A DNA stretch of 64,000 nucleotides from Chloranthus sessilifolius (taxonomy: Eukaryota > Streptophyta > Magnoliopsida > Chloranthales > Chloranthaceae), in the NCBI GenBank assembly GCA_021018995.1, contig CM037593.1, positions 9,824,088 to 9,888,087 on the forward strand. Direction: 5' to 3'. A program made the translations under genes and the position numbers. This document shows positions 12,496-23,729 of this stretch, in pieces (the first letter of the stretch is position 1; each line of letters opens with the position of its first letter). Under the pieces are notes generated by a model. It was not told the DNA's origin, ran no database searches, and was given only the letters and a program-made list of their open reading frames with translations.

Positions 12496-12830
12496 TGAAA
12501 GAAGACTCCCTGGTTCACACACAGACATATATATGCATGATATATACCTCAGCTTCTATTAGAATACCAGAAATTTGCTTCACTTTTTCCTTAAAGTTAT
12601 TGAGACCCATCAATAATTTTAGATAATTTTAATCATCTCATCTATCGCATTTGTTGCTTGTATATCCAAAACAGTCAAGCAAAAATTGAAAAAGTTTGTA
12701 GTAGTACGCACCTTTACAATAATATGGTAGTAGACTACATTTACTTCAACAGATGACTTTCGCTTGTAATATCACAAAATTATTAAACAATCATACATAA
12801 AGCTAACCAAAATATGTCGATAACCCTAAA

Positions 12831-13357
12831 TCAAGGAAAGCTTCCTTTTCCTTTATTGCTTATTGACGTAGTCACCTCAAATTTTTTTGCGAGCTCTTCA
12901 TTCTCCACCGTCACTTTTATTTTTAAATCATCCCTTTCAATGTTCTCCAACTTCGACGTCGGAGCCGGGGTTCGAGAACTTTCATCCAACCAGCTAAAAT
13001 ACCCACATTAATAACATGTAAAGTACTTACGTCCGAGATTCTTTAAAGAGTTTGAAACTCACACTGTTGTTTGCTTCTGACAGTAGCAAAGAGGATGAGC
13101 ATCGTCCAAGTGAACCGTTTCATAGTTACCGACAGTCCGATTTACGATTCCCGAACATTCGTCCTTCTATATGAAGAACCAATAACAGTAACACTTATAA
13201 TATTTACGATCGGGATTCTTGTCAGAGTTTGAAACCCGAAGCACTGTTGATTTTTTATAGTAACATAGGGGTACACCCTTTTCATTAGCAGTCTTCTTTT
13301 ACGGACAATCTTTAATCTAATGTCCACGCATTCCACAACCAAAATACACATCCATTT
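12831..13357 (-). pseudogene. Double GRF zinc-finger protein with a CCHC-like knuckle, decayed
   Basis: Read on the minus strand, an acceptor-like TTTATACAG (about 13360) is followed by EDEMDVYFGCGMRGH and IKDCP, a CCHC knuckle whose first Cys is Tyr. Next come two GRF-type zinc fingers: PLCYYKKSTVLRVSNSDKN then PDRKYYKC (about 13275-13145), and PLCYCQKQTTV then SNSLKNLGRKYFTCY and CGYFSWLDE (about 13100-12975). A charged, probably coiled-coil tail (LENIERDDLKIKVTVENEEL) leads to a stop at 12831. The (K)NPxRxYYxC pattern is the GRF hallmark; GRF fingers bind nucleic acid. Several in-frame stops are present. It lies about 300 bp downstream of the minus-strand Ulp1 gene and may be a separate gene or extra 3' exons of the same unit. 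Confidence 0.72.
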
Positions 13358-13651
13358 CATCTTCTCTGTATAAATATTTGAGATATAATTGCAACTAAAT
13401 TAAACATACAATAAAGAATAAATGCGATAATAACAAATGACAATATAAGTGTAATTTAATTGAAGAATACTTTACAGAAAAGAATAAACTTAGAATTGCT
13501 ACATGACAGTGCAAGTCAAATAAAGTCTTAAGAACTCATAGTTCAGTTCCAAAAAATATATTTTATTCTTGATAAACTACTGTGTGTTTGATGTGATAAG
13601 AAAAAAGTAGCATACGATACAAAAGACTAGATCATTTTATATCAAAATTTG

Positions 13652-16600
13652 TCAAGGTTTAGTTTCTCCTCTGAGTAACTCTAGCATAATCCTATCTCTA
13701 AAGTAAGGCATATGACATTGGTCAAAATCGAAACTAAGCTCACGAGATGCATAGTCAATATACTTTATCATAAAGACTCCGCAATTAAAGTAATTTGTTT
13801 GATGTGGGATAGCAATCGGTCTAGTAAACGACCAATCTCTGACCTCGATATTGTCGTCACCTTGTTGAGCTAGGATCTTAAAAAAGACGTTTTTCTGTAT
13901 TTAAGAATGCTCAAATTTTATTAAGTTGACATACAACAATAAAGATCTAGAGTTGAATGATATACGTGCCAATATGTTTATAATGTCCGGACAACGGATA
14001 CTGTCACTTTATCTACTAGACGAGTCTAAATACTCAACTTTCCTCTCCTTCATATATAATATGAATAAAGACCAGTGATAGTCTCTATTGATGGAAAGGT
14101 AAATTTGTTAAGTGGAGTTATGTTTTAGTTAAGACGAGTGGCAGACTCTAGCAAAATTATAAGTACGAAGGAAGCACATAAAATTTATCCAATTACCTTC
14201 TCACATTCACTTATTTTATATCCTAGTGTCTGGGGTGAGGTTCAAGCGATAAAGTTTTGTTTGTATCGGATTCGTCTTTAGCCAACAATTCTTTCAGTTT
14301 TGTTTAAACAAAATATGAAATGGGTTTAGGAAATAATTACAAATTATAGGAAGTGAAAATGAAAAATTAGACTTTTACGATAAAATAAGTTGAGAAGAAA
14401 TGACTCTTTATAAATTTCTTTTTATGATCGTTCTCTCGTTTCTTCATCAAGATAAAGTATGCGTTAATTGCATATACAAATAAAGTCACATATCACCCTA
14501 ATGGATACCAATAAAGATATGTACTTTTCAAAACAATAGGATCATCGGACTGACTGACATCAGATGACCTATGGATATCAGACAGACAACTCTATGAATA
14601 TAAGCATGTGTGCCTCTTAAAATATTGGCCTTACCTCACTATCAAGCCAATTAGTACCATAAACTGAGAACAAGTTTTTTGTCGTGATAGACAGTCTATC
14701 AGTCACGTGAATCTCACGTTTGTAAAGCCACATAGATTGTTAAGAGAAGAATTGAATTGCATTAACAATAACTCAATAACTTTTAAAAGGGCAAAATCCT
14801 ACTCCACGGGGCCATTATTAAGAGCTTTATCTATATCATATTTATCACTCTGTGTTAATGGTTTCATAGGCCAGTGGAAACCATCGTAGTCCTTCTGTAG
14901 ATAGAGCACACATACAAATTAACAAACGTTCGATTAAGCTTAACATATATGTTGAACATTTACGATGAGTTAATTGACCGTTCACCTTCATCTCACCCTT
15001 TGGAGGTGGTCTCTTGGTTGTATTTCTTACACCAGTCCTTTTTCTCTGCGACCTTTCCTGCATCTATATCCTACGATTAAATCGTTGGAAACTTATACTC
15101 TTAAAGACATAAAAGTTATTAATTTCACCATTTACAGAGATCACCTTTACTTCTTTTTCGGAGTTGTTTTTGAGGGTTCGTTTATTACCCACTGTGGAGG
15201 TACATGTGTTTGGGAGTGGACATTTGGAAGATTGACCTTGTGGAGTTGATTGGCATGTTGATGTCTTCGGTGGTAATGGGGTATGCGAAGAATCCTCAAA
15301 ACTATTTAATGATGCCATTTGCGGAGTAGCTCGGCCTCTTAAACTAGCCCACACTCGCTTATAAGTATCCATTACGCCCACTGACTTTGTTTCACTTTTG
15401 CCAAGTGGTTCTTTGTTATTATTATCAGGTATTCATGTAACTCTGATTTCCTCTATAGATTCTTCTTTCATCTTTCCGATAAATTCTCTATCTTCGTCTT
15501 CTTTCATGGACGTTTGATCGGCTAACATCTCTGAAATTCGCATCATTTCATCGGTGACAACAACGAAAGGCATATGCTTTTCATTATCTACATTAGTGAT
15601 TCCCACCTCATCTTCTTTCGAGGATGCATGTATCGGATGATCATCCTTATTGCCTTCGAATGATTCATGAGGCAATTCACTCTCATCTTCTGCAAATATT
15701 TCTTCACAGTTCCTCTTCCCATCATCAATTATCTTAGAATAGTACGGGGGTCAATAGTGATCGACTCTAATTTCATGGGCATACATGCATTTTGACTAGC
15801 CTTATTTCTTTTACTAGTAGCTTGAGGGACTGGCACATTTTTCTTACCCTTCACATCACTATCTCGAGGGACTTGGATTTTTCCCTTGTCCTTCATGTCA
15901 CTATCCCGAGGGACTTACACTTTTTTCTTGTCCTTCACATCACTATCTTGAGGGACTTGCACTTTTTCCTTGCACTTCGCATCACTACCCCTCGGTGAGT
16001 TAGTTGGAGGACTTATATTTTTGGAGTCATTCTTTTCAATAAAACTACTCATTCTTTTCACATCTTTATTACAATTGAGAGAGGATTTGAAATCATACTC
16101 TTTACGTTGGCCCTGATTTACAGCAGTAACCTATTAGTTAGATTTTTAAGGCATTATAATAAATAACAATAATTTTTATTAAGTAGCTTACCTTCAAAAT
16201 TGTTATCTCCAACTCTAATAATTTTAAGCTCTTTCTTAGATCACTGTTTAACTTCTTCTGTCTTCGCATTTGATGAACAAGTTTGTTGTTGGACTTCTCC
16301 AACGCTATCATGCAACTACCTTATTCTTTGGAAGACATTTCTAGGAGTTGAAGACAATTGAATTCACAACCAACATAATCATTAATCCTATCCTAGATCA
16401 CATCTTCTAATAATTCACGATCAGTGAATTCAAATTTTAGAATTATCTGTGGATATGTTACCAGGAGGGTGAGACCAAGTTATAAGAAGAAGCAACTTCT
16501 TCATTTACTCACAGCTATAAAATGGAATTGGTTGAGGTTGACACCAATAATACCTTAGGATTATTAAGCTCCGTAAGGTAATACTTTCGATGATGAATTT

Positions 16601-17357
16601 TTTACAGAGGTATACTTCATATATCTTGAAAAATTATCGATAATTGAAGTCGGTGCTATGGTCGGAAAGTGCTCGTATGCCCAAATCTAAAATAAATTAC
16701 AAACTAAAGATTTGTTAGGGAATGTGTATTATGCAGTAAACAAGGTACAAATTGATAACGTTCGCAAAGAAAATAGCTAACCTGTAATGCAAAGGTACAT
16801 CCATCAAGATTGTTATGCACATCACTCATCTTAAAATTTAAAACAGCAGATCGAAGGGAGTTTAACAAACATGAATGAGTAACCCGTCCTCATGCAATTA
16901 TGTTAAAATACTCAATATTATAAACTAATCTCACGTACATCTCTTTAATTATCTTGGAGTTATTCAGTATCATGAATGTCGCAAGAATATGCAATAAGGT
17001 GAGACGAGTAAAATCGACTCTCATTCTCTATACTAGCAACAGTCACTGCCTTTTCTATCTCACCAACACTAATACTCCCTACCCGACAAAAATATTTCAT
17101 ACAAAATAAATTAATATCTTCATTTTTGACATTCGGATCTTTCCTCAGAGTTTCAGGATAATTCCAACATGTTTAAGACCAAATAAAATGGATATTTCTA
17201 ATAAGGGAAAACCAACAGTACGCCCGCCAATGGAGAACCTCTCAGACCCATAATCAAAATTTTCTATTAATATGTATATCGGCTCGTTCATTATAGGAAT
17301 ATCTATTAGACGAAGAAGAGGCTTCATTGTAGTTAAACTAAGAGTTTCGAGCTCCAC
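13652..17357 (-). pseudogene. Second DUF1985/Ulp1-type C48 peptidase gene (minus strand), partly decayed
   Basis: Paralogue of the plus-strand Ulp1 gene. From the 5' side: DUF1985-like N-terminus (17357-17145, SERFSIGGRTVGFPLLEI then SILFGLKHVG), continued near 17030-16770 (DFTRLTLLHILATFMI, NNLDGCTFALQ) and 16690-16560 (IWAYEHFPTIAP). A charged linker follows with a 16-residue repeat (VPRDSDVKGKKNV-like, 16000-15800), an acidic part (15675-15433) and a basic part (KRTGVRNTTKRPPPKGEM, about 15040). The peptidase domain has NLFSVYGTNWLDSE before a GTAAGG donor (about 14640), His at 14077-14075 (RDYHWSLFILYMKERK), Asp exactly 17 residues later (14026-14024, YLDSS) and the Cys at 13783-13781 (YFNCGVFMIKYIDYASREL), ending PYFRDRIMLELLRGETKP at the stop. 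The triad is complete, but in-frame stops lie between Asp and Cys and elsewhere, and the usual DCG is NCG. Confidence 0.82.
15800..16005 (-). repeat. Four to five 48-bp in-frame coding repeats
   Basis: Each unit gives VP(R/Q)DSDVKDKKKV on the minus strand, within the linker of the minus-strand Ulp1 gene. The unit length is a multiple of three and keeps the frame, so the expansion happened while the gene was read or is at least compatible with it. Confidence 0.75.
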
Positions 17358-17699
17358 AGGCGATAAAACAACTATAAGAGTAAAAACCCTAAGGATAGAA
17401 CATGCAATTCTATCCTCCTGTGTATAATTTATAATATTACATTATAATTAATTTATGAACATGTGTTAGAAAATTTTCAAATAAGCAAATGCACTTACAG
17501 TTTATTATGAGCGTATTCAGCCACAAAATCGGTTTTAGAGAAATATGACTCTTTAAAAACTACGACAGTCTCATAACAAACCTAACATAAATCGTACACA
17601 AAATCAATAAATATACTTATAACATTAAACAGATTTTCCTAATATTAACTGTCATTTTTCCTAATAAACAGATTTCCCTAATATTAATAACATAAACAG

Positions 17700-18100
17700 T
17701 TTATCGTGAGTGACAAAGTATATGACGAAAATATCGTATATGAGATGAAAATGGTCTTATATGTGACGTAAATGATCTTAAATGAGACAGAAATAGTCTT
17801 ATATGAGACGGAAATGATCTTATATGTGTCCCCGATCAGTAATTATCTCTAAAAATAAGCATTTATGAGTTTAGGGCAGCATTACTACCTTTCTATCTAC
17901 CTCAAACATGCATTTAATACAAAGGTTGAGCATTCAGGGCAGCATTTACTATATTTCTATCTGCTTCAAACAACTCATTCATTAAAACAAAGATTCAGCA
18001 TTTAAGGCAACATTACTACATTTGTGTAAAGCTCAAACAAGTCATTCACTAAAACAAAGGTTGAGTATTTATGGAAACATTACTATAACAGTATTTTATG
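17700..18100. repeat. Two short degenerate repeat tracts upstream of the minus-strand Ulp1 gene
   Basis: At about 17705-17825 a ~25-bp unit (ATATGAGACGGAAATGATCTT) recurs four to five times. At about 17860-18090 a ~70-bp unit with GGGCAGCATTACTAC, CTATCTGCTTCAAACAA and TAAAACAAAGGTTGAG recurs three times. They lie 5' of the minus-strand gene, mirroring the repeats 5' of the transposase at the other end. Confidence 0.65.
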
Positions 18101-18479
18101 AGTTGCTCTTATCAGATTATCGGACGGCTGGAGATGTGCACTCATAAAAGTTTAGATGTACGTGATCAGAAGAAGATGGGGCGTCGACAGAGTTGAAGGT
18201 TTACAGAGACGGCAGCAACAGACTTCTCCTAGTTGCTTCACAAAAATTAGCAGCAAGAGATGAGGGTTTGCAGATCTCTGTTCATTGCTTTAAAAAAGAT
18301 TCATATATTCATAGAGTTCAAATAATAGAACAACACTCGAGTTTTATAGTACCACAAAATGAAGAGAAGATGAAGAGAACTTACTCGTCGGCAAGAAGAA
18401 GATGAATAGAAGAGAAAACACTAGCCTTCTTTGATAGTTATGGAAGGATGGGTCTTTTAGTAAATTTCTGTTAGGGTAT

Positions 18480-19098
18480 TTTGGTCCTCTAATAAGTTAA
18501 CTTAAAGAAAAGAAAAGACATGTGCAAATTTTTTAGACCCTTCCAGGTAAATAACAAAAGAAAGTTTAGGGTCAAGACCCCGCTGGGTCATTTCCATAAA
18601 GTTGAGACCCCGATGGCTAGATTACAAAGAGTTCGGACCCGACTGGGTAATCCACCCTTATTTTTTTTTGGAGTTTTATTGACAATTAGCCTCCTATCGG
18701 GACATTGGTCAGTTTTTAAACTCTTTCCCATGCAATTAACGACTATAAATGGAACATATCTTACGTGAAGAACCAAGCATTGTATGTGCATTGAATATAG
18801 CTTACTTAGCCATACTATGAATGTTAGTGCTAATGCTCATCAATATTTCAGAATCGTCTAACTTTTTCAGGAGATCTAGACCATCCATCGCATAAACTAC
18901 CACAGACCGAGAGCCGACACTTCAACAAGCTTGTGTGCCACTGACAGATACATGATCAAGGTCGTATGGATCATGTTGTAAGGGTTGCCCAATCGTCATG
19001 ACTCTTGGGATCTGGGCCACCCAAGATTGTGGCCTTCCGTGTGGACTGTCTAGATTCAAAGAAGTCTATAGTTTTTGGCCTAGTGCAAATAAAAGGGT
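18480..19098. other. Intergenic DNA without a recognisable gene
   Basis: At 18540-18660 short phrases of the type GACCCCGCTGGGTCATTTCC recur (three diverged copies of GACCC...GGGTAA). The rest shows nothing I can name. It may include the right edge of the MULE-like element. Confidence 0.4.
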
Positions 19099-19107
19099 AT
19101 TCATATT

Positions 19108-19271
19108 ATTATTTTGGTGTAGTGTTGTGGTTGGGTTCTGTTAGTTAACCCTCGTCATTGTAGTTGGTGTTCTCTCACGCTGCTCCGCAATTATGATAGG
19201 TGTATGCGTGCTTGCTTTTTAGTTTTCGAGGCTGTCTCGGCCGCATGGCCGTATTAAAAAAAAAAAAAAAA
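19108..19271 (+). mobile_element. 5'-truncated retroposon (LINE-type) 3' end with poly(A) and target duplication
   Basis: A 164-bp insert ends in GGCCGTATT and a run of 17 A. It is flanked by the 9-bp direct repeat ATTCATATT at 19099-19107 and 19272-19280. A short 3' fragment, a poly(A) tail and a target-site duplication of this size are what 5'-truncated L1-type insertion leaves. The family is not identified, and a SINE is possible. Confidence 0.6.
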
Positions 19272-19284
19272 ATTCATATTTGTT

Positions 19285-20285
19285 TTGTCATTTAAGAAAA
19301 AAAAAGAAAGGCATTTTAATAAATGAAAAAAAATGAGATTAGAGAACAAAAGTGGTGTCACAAAGACAGAAACCCCTCCCCCTCCCACCTGTCTTTTTGA
19401 ATTCACCCTCGAAAAAAAATATTATATTATATTTTAGAGAAAATAAAATTATTAAAATAATCCATCTAAGATACTGAATGTTTTTCAACTCCGCAACCAC
19501 CTCAACCGTTGGTTTTATTTAAAAAGAATAAGAAAGAAATAGTCGTATAAAAAAAAAATAGTAATGGAACCTGAGATGAAAGAAATGAATCAACAAAGGC
19601 ACTTTAGAAAAGCATGCCTCAAATTTCAAACATTTTTTTGCCTATTATACGAAAATGAAACGTTTTAGCCAAACACGCTTTCACGATTTTTAAGACTTTA
19701 AATGGGTGTAGGGTACAAATTTCTTCCCACATGTTAACAAAAGTAGCATTTGTGAAGGTATGTTCATACCCTCGTCGTCTCTATCATTCACCATTTTCCA
19801 TGAACATAAAAATCACCTAAAAATCGGATTTCGACCCCCAAATTTCTCAAAAACCATTCACCAGTTAAATTTGATTATCTATTTCTCCCCCCAAATTTTG
19901 TATAGTAAAACCAAAAAATCCTAAAAATTTCTCACAAATTGCAGCTCCTTCCCATGAAATCCAGAACAATTCCTAATCAAAATAGATCAAGGAAATGTCC
20001 TAGAAATCAAGGCTCCTCACCTGTAAATCAAGAACAAACCCTAAATCAAATTGACCAAGAACAAGCCCTAATCAGAGTCCAATAATCAACACAAAATGTC
20101 CTTAAAAAATGTCAAAGATCATAGCTTTCACAACGAATCACGACCATAAAAAAGCCCTAGAAATCAACAGTCTCTGTGAATAGGGTTTTTGATAAACGCA
20201 ACTGTGGGGATTTTTTAGGTTCTTTTAGTTCTATAATTAAAGGCCTTTGATCTTGAAATCAATGGTTGTGATTGTGTTTATGGTT
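19285..20285. other. Intergenic DNA without a recognisable gene
   Basis: AT-rich with A-runs, and a stretch near 19930-20170 rich in the phrase AATCAAGAACAAACCCTA and variants. No coding region or element could be supported. Confidence 0.35.
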
Positions 20286-20288
20286 TAA

Positions 20289-20650
20289 GCGGTTTTACAA
20301 GTCTTCTTCCTTTTTCGTCGGAGATCGTCTTCTTTTTCTTCCTTTTTCGTCGGAGATCGCTGGAACGATGGGTTCTTAAGCGGTTTCACAGGTCTTCTTC
20401 TTCCTTTTTCGCTGGAGATCGCTGGAACGATGGGTTCTTAAGCGGTTTCACATGTCTTCTTCCCTTTTCGCCGGAGATCGTCTTCTTCTTCTTCCTTTTT
20501 CGCTGGAGATCGCTGGAACGATGGGTTCTTAAGCGGTTTCACATATCTTCTTCCCTTTTCGCCGGAGATCGTCTTCTTCTTCTTCCTTTTTCGCCGGAGA
20601 TTGCTGGAACGATGGGTTCTCTTCACTTTTAATGCTGGAATGATAGGTTC
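20289..20650. repeat. Minisatellite with CTTCTTCCTTTTTCGCCGGAG units
   Basis: Units of roughly 45-90 bp alternate TTTTCGCCGGAGATCGTCTT with GCTGGAACGATGGGTTCTTA and AGCGGTTTCACA, in about four higher-order copies. A minus-strand reading frame across it is Lys/Arg/Glu-rich but follows the repeat, so I do not call a gene. Confidence 0.8.
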
Positions 20651-20847
20651 TTTGCCCTTTTCTTTGACACTTTCATACAAGGGTATAATGGTAAAGTCAT
20701 GTATGAAAATTTATTTGCATGCGGAAGAAATTACTATCTCACACCCTTTACAATTTCCAAAATGCGTGAAACCCTTTAATCTAAAACGTTTCTTTTGGGT
20801 AAGCGCAGAAACATTTACAAAAGGGGCATGTCTCTCTAATTGCCACT

Positions 20848-21761
20848 TAGGGCTGTGCAGAAACTGATCCGAACCGACCAATCCGATCGAAACCGACCTA
20901 AATTTTGGTTCGGTTTCGGTTTTGGGACATATCGGTTCAGTTTCAATTTTGAAAAATAGAAACCGATAGTTATCGGTTCAGTTTCGATTTTAACGATAAA
21001 AAATCGAAACTGAACCAATAAGAAACTGATAGTGGTGCAACACGGCTGCATAAGTACATAGTGCATACAAAACTTAGGTTGCAAGCAAAGAAGTTTGTTT
21101 TTCCCTTTTGAAATCTTATATTCTCATGTGTTCTTCTATTGTTGGAAGAATCATTTAAGTTAAAGGCTTTGGGGAGTGATAATAGGTTTAAAGGATGTGT
21201 ATTTATGAGGTTTTAAGACCCCATTTTGTTTAATTGTGACTTCTGTATAATGTATTTGAATGTATGATTTTGAGTTTTCTTAGGACTCCCTTTGTAGTTT
21301 GTATTTGTGTTGATTTAGGTTTTGGGGTTTTGCATTTGGGATTTTGGTTTTCTGAATTGATCTCATATATTTGTCATTTTTTATTTAAAATAAAATTATA
21401 TAGAAAATATCCATCGATCTGGACTGTCCGATTGGTGCATTAATTTATGATAAATATTTTTAGCCATCTGATCAATCACCTACTTTTGAATGGTTAATAG
21501 CGAATCAGCGATATAGGCAACAACTTACAGAGTCTTCAATGGTCTGACCCTATGAATTGACAAGGACTTCCTAATAAAAATAAATAAAAGATTGAGGTTT
21601 AGAAACCGAAAATCGACTGAACCGATAGTTATCGGTTCGATTTCGGTTTTGAACCTTATCGGTTCGGTTTCAGTTTCATAAAATAGAAACCGATAGTTAT
21701 CAGTCCGGTTTCGATTTTGCCTCAAAACCGACCCGACCCGACCGACCCGATAACACCCCTA
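20848..21761. mobile_element. hAT-type non-autonomous element (914 bp)
   Basis: Left end TAGGGCTGT and right end ACACCCCTA form short inverted ends. Flanks are TTGCCACT (20840-20847) and CTTCCACT (21762-21769), 6 of 8 alike, as an old 8-bp hAT target duplication would be. Both subterminal regions are rich in GGTTCGGTTTCGGTT and its complement, typical of this kind of plant hAT element. A related locus at 34427 carries TTTCCACTCAGCAC without the element, which supports the right border. No transposase is present. Confidence 0.68.
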
Positions 21762-21885
21762 CTTCCACTCAGCACAGAACAACACTCACCTCTCAGTTTT
21801 CTCATCTATTTGTCTTTTGTTTTTTCCACTACAACACAACAGCATTGTAGTCAATAAAAAAAGGTTTTGCCCAGTTTAATGGTGC
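21762..21885. repeat. Dispersed repeat, copy 1 (other copy at 34427-34550)
   Basis: About 124 bp from TTCCACTCAGCACAGAA to CCCAGTTTAATGGTGC recurs at 34427-34550 at roughly 85% identity, same orientation. The family is unknown. Confidence 0.7.
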
Positions 21886-21892
21886 CCTCCAC

Positions 21893-21923
21893 CGTGGGTT
21901 GGCCAAGAGGCCTTGTGAGGTGG

Positions 21924-21963
<40 letters not shown>

Positions 21964-22588
21964 AACTAGGGGTTACCCGAACGGGTCGGGCATCAAGTCA
22001 AGTTAGCTTGAGTGCCTTCAGATGCTATCGGGTGCACCAACGGGCAGTGTTACTTTGGCACTTTTACTTTTGGGATTTTTGTCGTGTAGATAGTTGGCAC
22101 ATGGACACTTTTCCAATAGCATGAAACTTTTAGATATATATAAAAATGTCAAATAATATCATCAAAATACTCATCGTTTTGACAATGATAAATGAACTTC
22201 ATTTAATGAAAAAATTGTATAAAGTTTAGTAATTACTAAATAAAAGATTTGGGCCATTGAAAATTATTTTTATGATATAATATACTTTTATTTAGGTTTA
22301 TGACATATATTATATATATATTTTATTATATATCTTAATTCGCTTTCTAGGATCTTCAATATTTTTTTATATATGTTTTATTTATTTATTTTTATTTTTT
22401 TGAAGGCCGTGCCGCCGTATTAGAATCTTTAGAAATTGGCGTGTCAAACATTTATTGGCACATTGACATTTGACACCCATATCACATGTCTAGGAAACAC
22501 TGTCAACGGGTCAGGTTGGGCATTTGCGATTTTCTTATTAGGCAACTAAAATTTTGACCTGATTGGACCCGACCGGTTGACAACCCTA
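21893..22588. mobile_element. hAT-like element, left end missing, with (ATT)n
   Basis: The right end reads GGTTGACAACCCTA, the reverse of TAGGGTTGTCAACC. The part 21893-22110 (GGTTGGCCAAGAGG, GGGTCGGGCATCA, GTGCACCAACGGGCAGTGTT) matches 39857-40050. An (ATT)n microsatellite sits at 21925-21962. No left inverted end is visible where homology begins, so the copy is probably truncated. Confidence 0.5.
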
Positions 22589-22879
22589 GTATAAGGAAAA
22601 GTATCATTTATATGATTTTTCGCATGCCCTTTTCAAGAAAATGTGCACAATTATAAGTATGTTTATGTGCTATGCAATAAATGTATAAATAAATAAATGC
22701 AATAAACATATATCAATATAAATTATCTTTTATCGCTATTCCATAGGTTTCTCCACATGAACGAGCTTAAAATTTATCTCCCCGATTCTTTGCTGACACT
22801 ATAGATCCCACACCAGCCTGTAGGCATCAGAGACAATTATTCCTGAGAAGCTGAACTTCCTCTTTCTTAAACTCCTACG

Positions 22880-23257
22880 TAGGGCTGTCAATGGGTCGGG
22901 TTCAGTGCAAGCCTAGCCTGGCTTGAGTCAGATTTGAGCTCAAATACAAATCCCGAGCCTGAACGCACCCAGGCCGTGCCTGGCATGATTTTTTATCTAG
23001 GCTGGGTTCGGGCCTCACTTTTAGGATAAAAAATAATTGGTCCGGTCAAAGCCCGGCCCGATCGGCCCAGCTAAGCCAATTTACTTTAAAGAAATAGGTT
23101 GGTTGGCCCAAATCCAGCTCGACCCAAACCTGGTTCAGGTTGGCTTTAGATTAAGTAAAATTAGCCCAAGCCAAAAAAGATCAAGCCTGAGCCCGGCCCA
23201 AATTTCTATCCAGGGTGGGTGTGGGCCTAGTTTTTCTGATCGAAAATGATTTCTGAT
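22880..23257. mobile_element. Insert with 9-bp target duplication and a one-sided hAT-like end
   Basis: The insert begins TAGGGCTGTCAATGGGTCGG and is rich in GGCCCGGCCCGA-type phrases. It is flanked by the direct repeat ACTCCTACG at 22871-22879 and 23258-23266. The right end (TGATTTCTGAT) does not mirror the left end, so the class is uncertain even though the insertion itself is well marked. Confidence 0.62.
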
Positions 23258-23729
23258 ACTCCTACGAGGTTAGCAATGGTTTCTCAAACTAGAACACAAC
23301 TCTGTAAATGTTGAAATTTATCACAATGTCCTAACATTATTTGGAAAGTGTGTGTGCAACACTTGGGCACAATCCTTCTATACTCCATGTGGAAGGTTAA
23401 TTGCACGTACACCCGTATGCGCCCGTTTCAACTTACCGTATTTATTTCGGAGATTGCGCGTGCCACCCATAATGCGCAATTAGGTTCAAACTACCATTTT
23501 TGGCACCCGAAACTCTTAAAAATGGGGCCTCCAGCCACAATTTCGAAAGGAACACACATTGACAGAGAATAGTTATTACTCTACTCGAATTAATTACATT
23601 GGAATTTAGGCCTAATTCTCCCTTAGAAAATATCAGGCAATGTTCACTGACTTTTGAATCAAAACTCCACCTTCCTAAGTCGTGGTCCTCGAGAGATGAG
23701 CCTTTCAGATGTTAGAGAACTGTCACAAT

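Larger units (their letters stand above)
2225..18480. mobile_element. Large MULE-like DNA transposon with two Ulp1 genes and a GRF gene (ends not fixed)
   Basis: A mudrA-like transposase (+), a DUF1985/Ulp1 gene (+), a GRF zinc-finger gene (-) and a second DUF1985/Ulp1 gene (-) lie in one 16-kb stretch with no other recognisable gene between them. MULEs that carry Ulp1-like peptidase genes are known in plants (the Kaonashi group in Arabidopsis and related elements in melon), and many of them lack clear terminal inverted repeats. I found no convincing terminal inverted repeat or 9-bp target duplication, so the limits given are only those of the recognisable content. The two Ulp1 genes are convergent, which could also mean two related elements inserted side by side. 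All genes are decayed, so the element is probably not autonomous now. Confidence 0.6.

Noticed and set aside
604-18653. The 14-mer TGGGTAATCCACCC near 604 and again near 18640, as possible ends of the 16-kb element
   Set aside because: The two are in direct, not inverted, orientation, a few 14-mer matches are expected by chance in this length, and no target duplication flanks them.
20438-20680. Minus-strand Lys/Glu-rich reading frame
   Set aside because: It simply translates the CTTCTTC minisatellite; no start context, domain or splice support.
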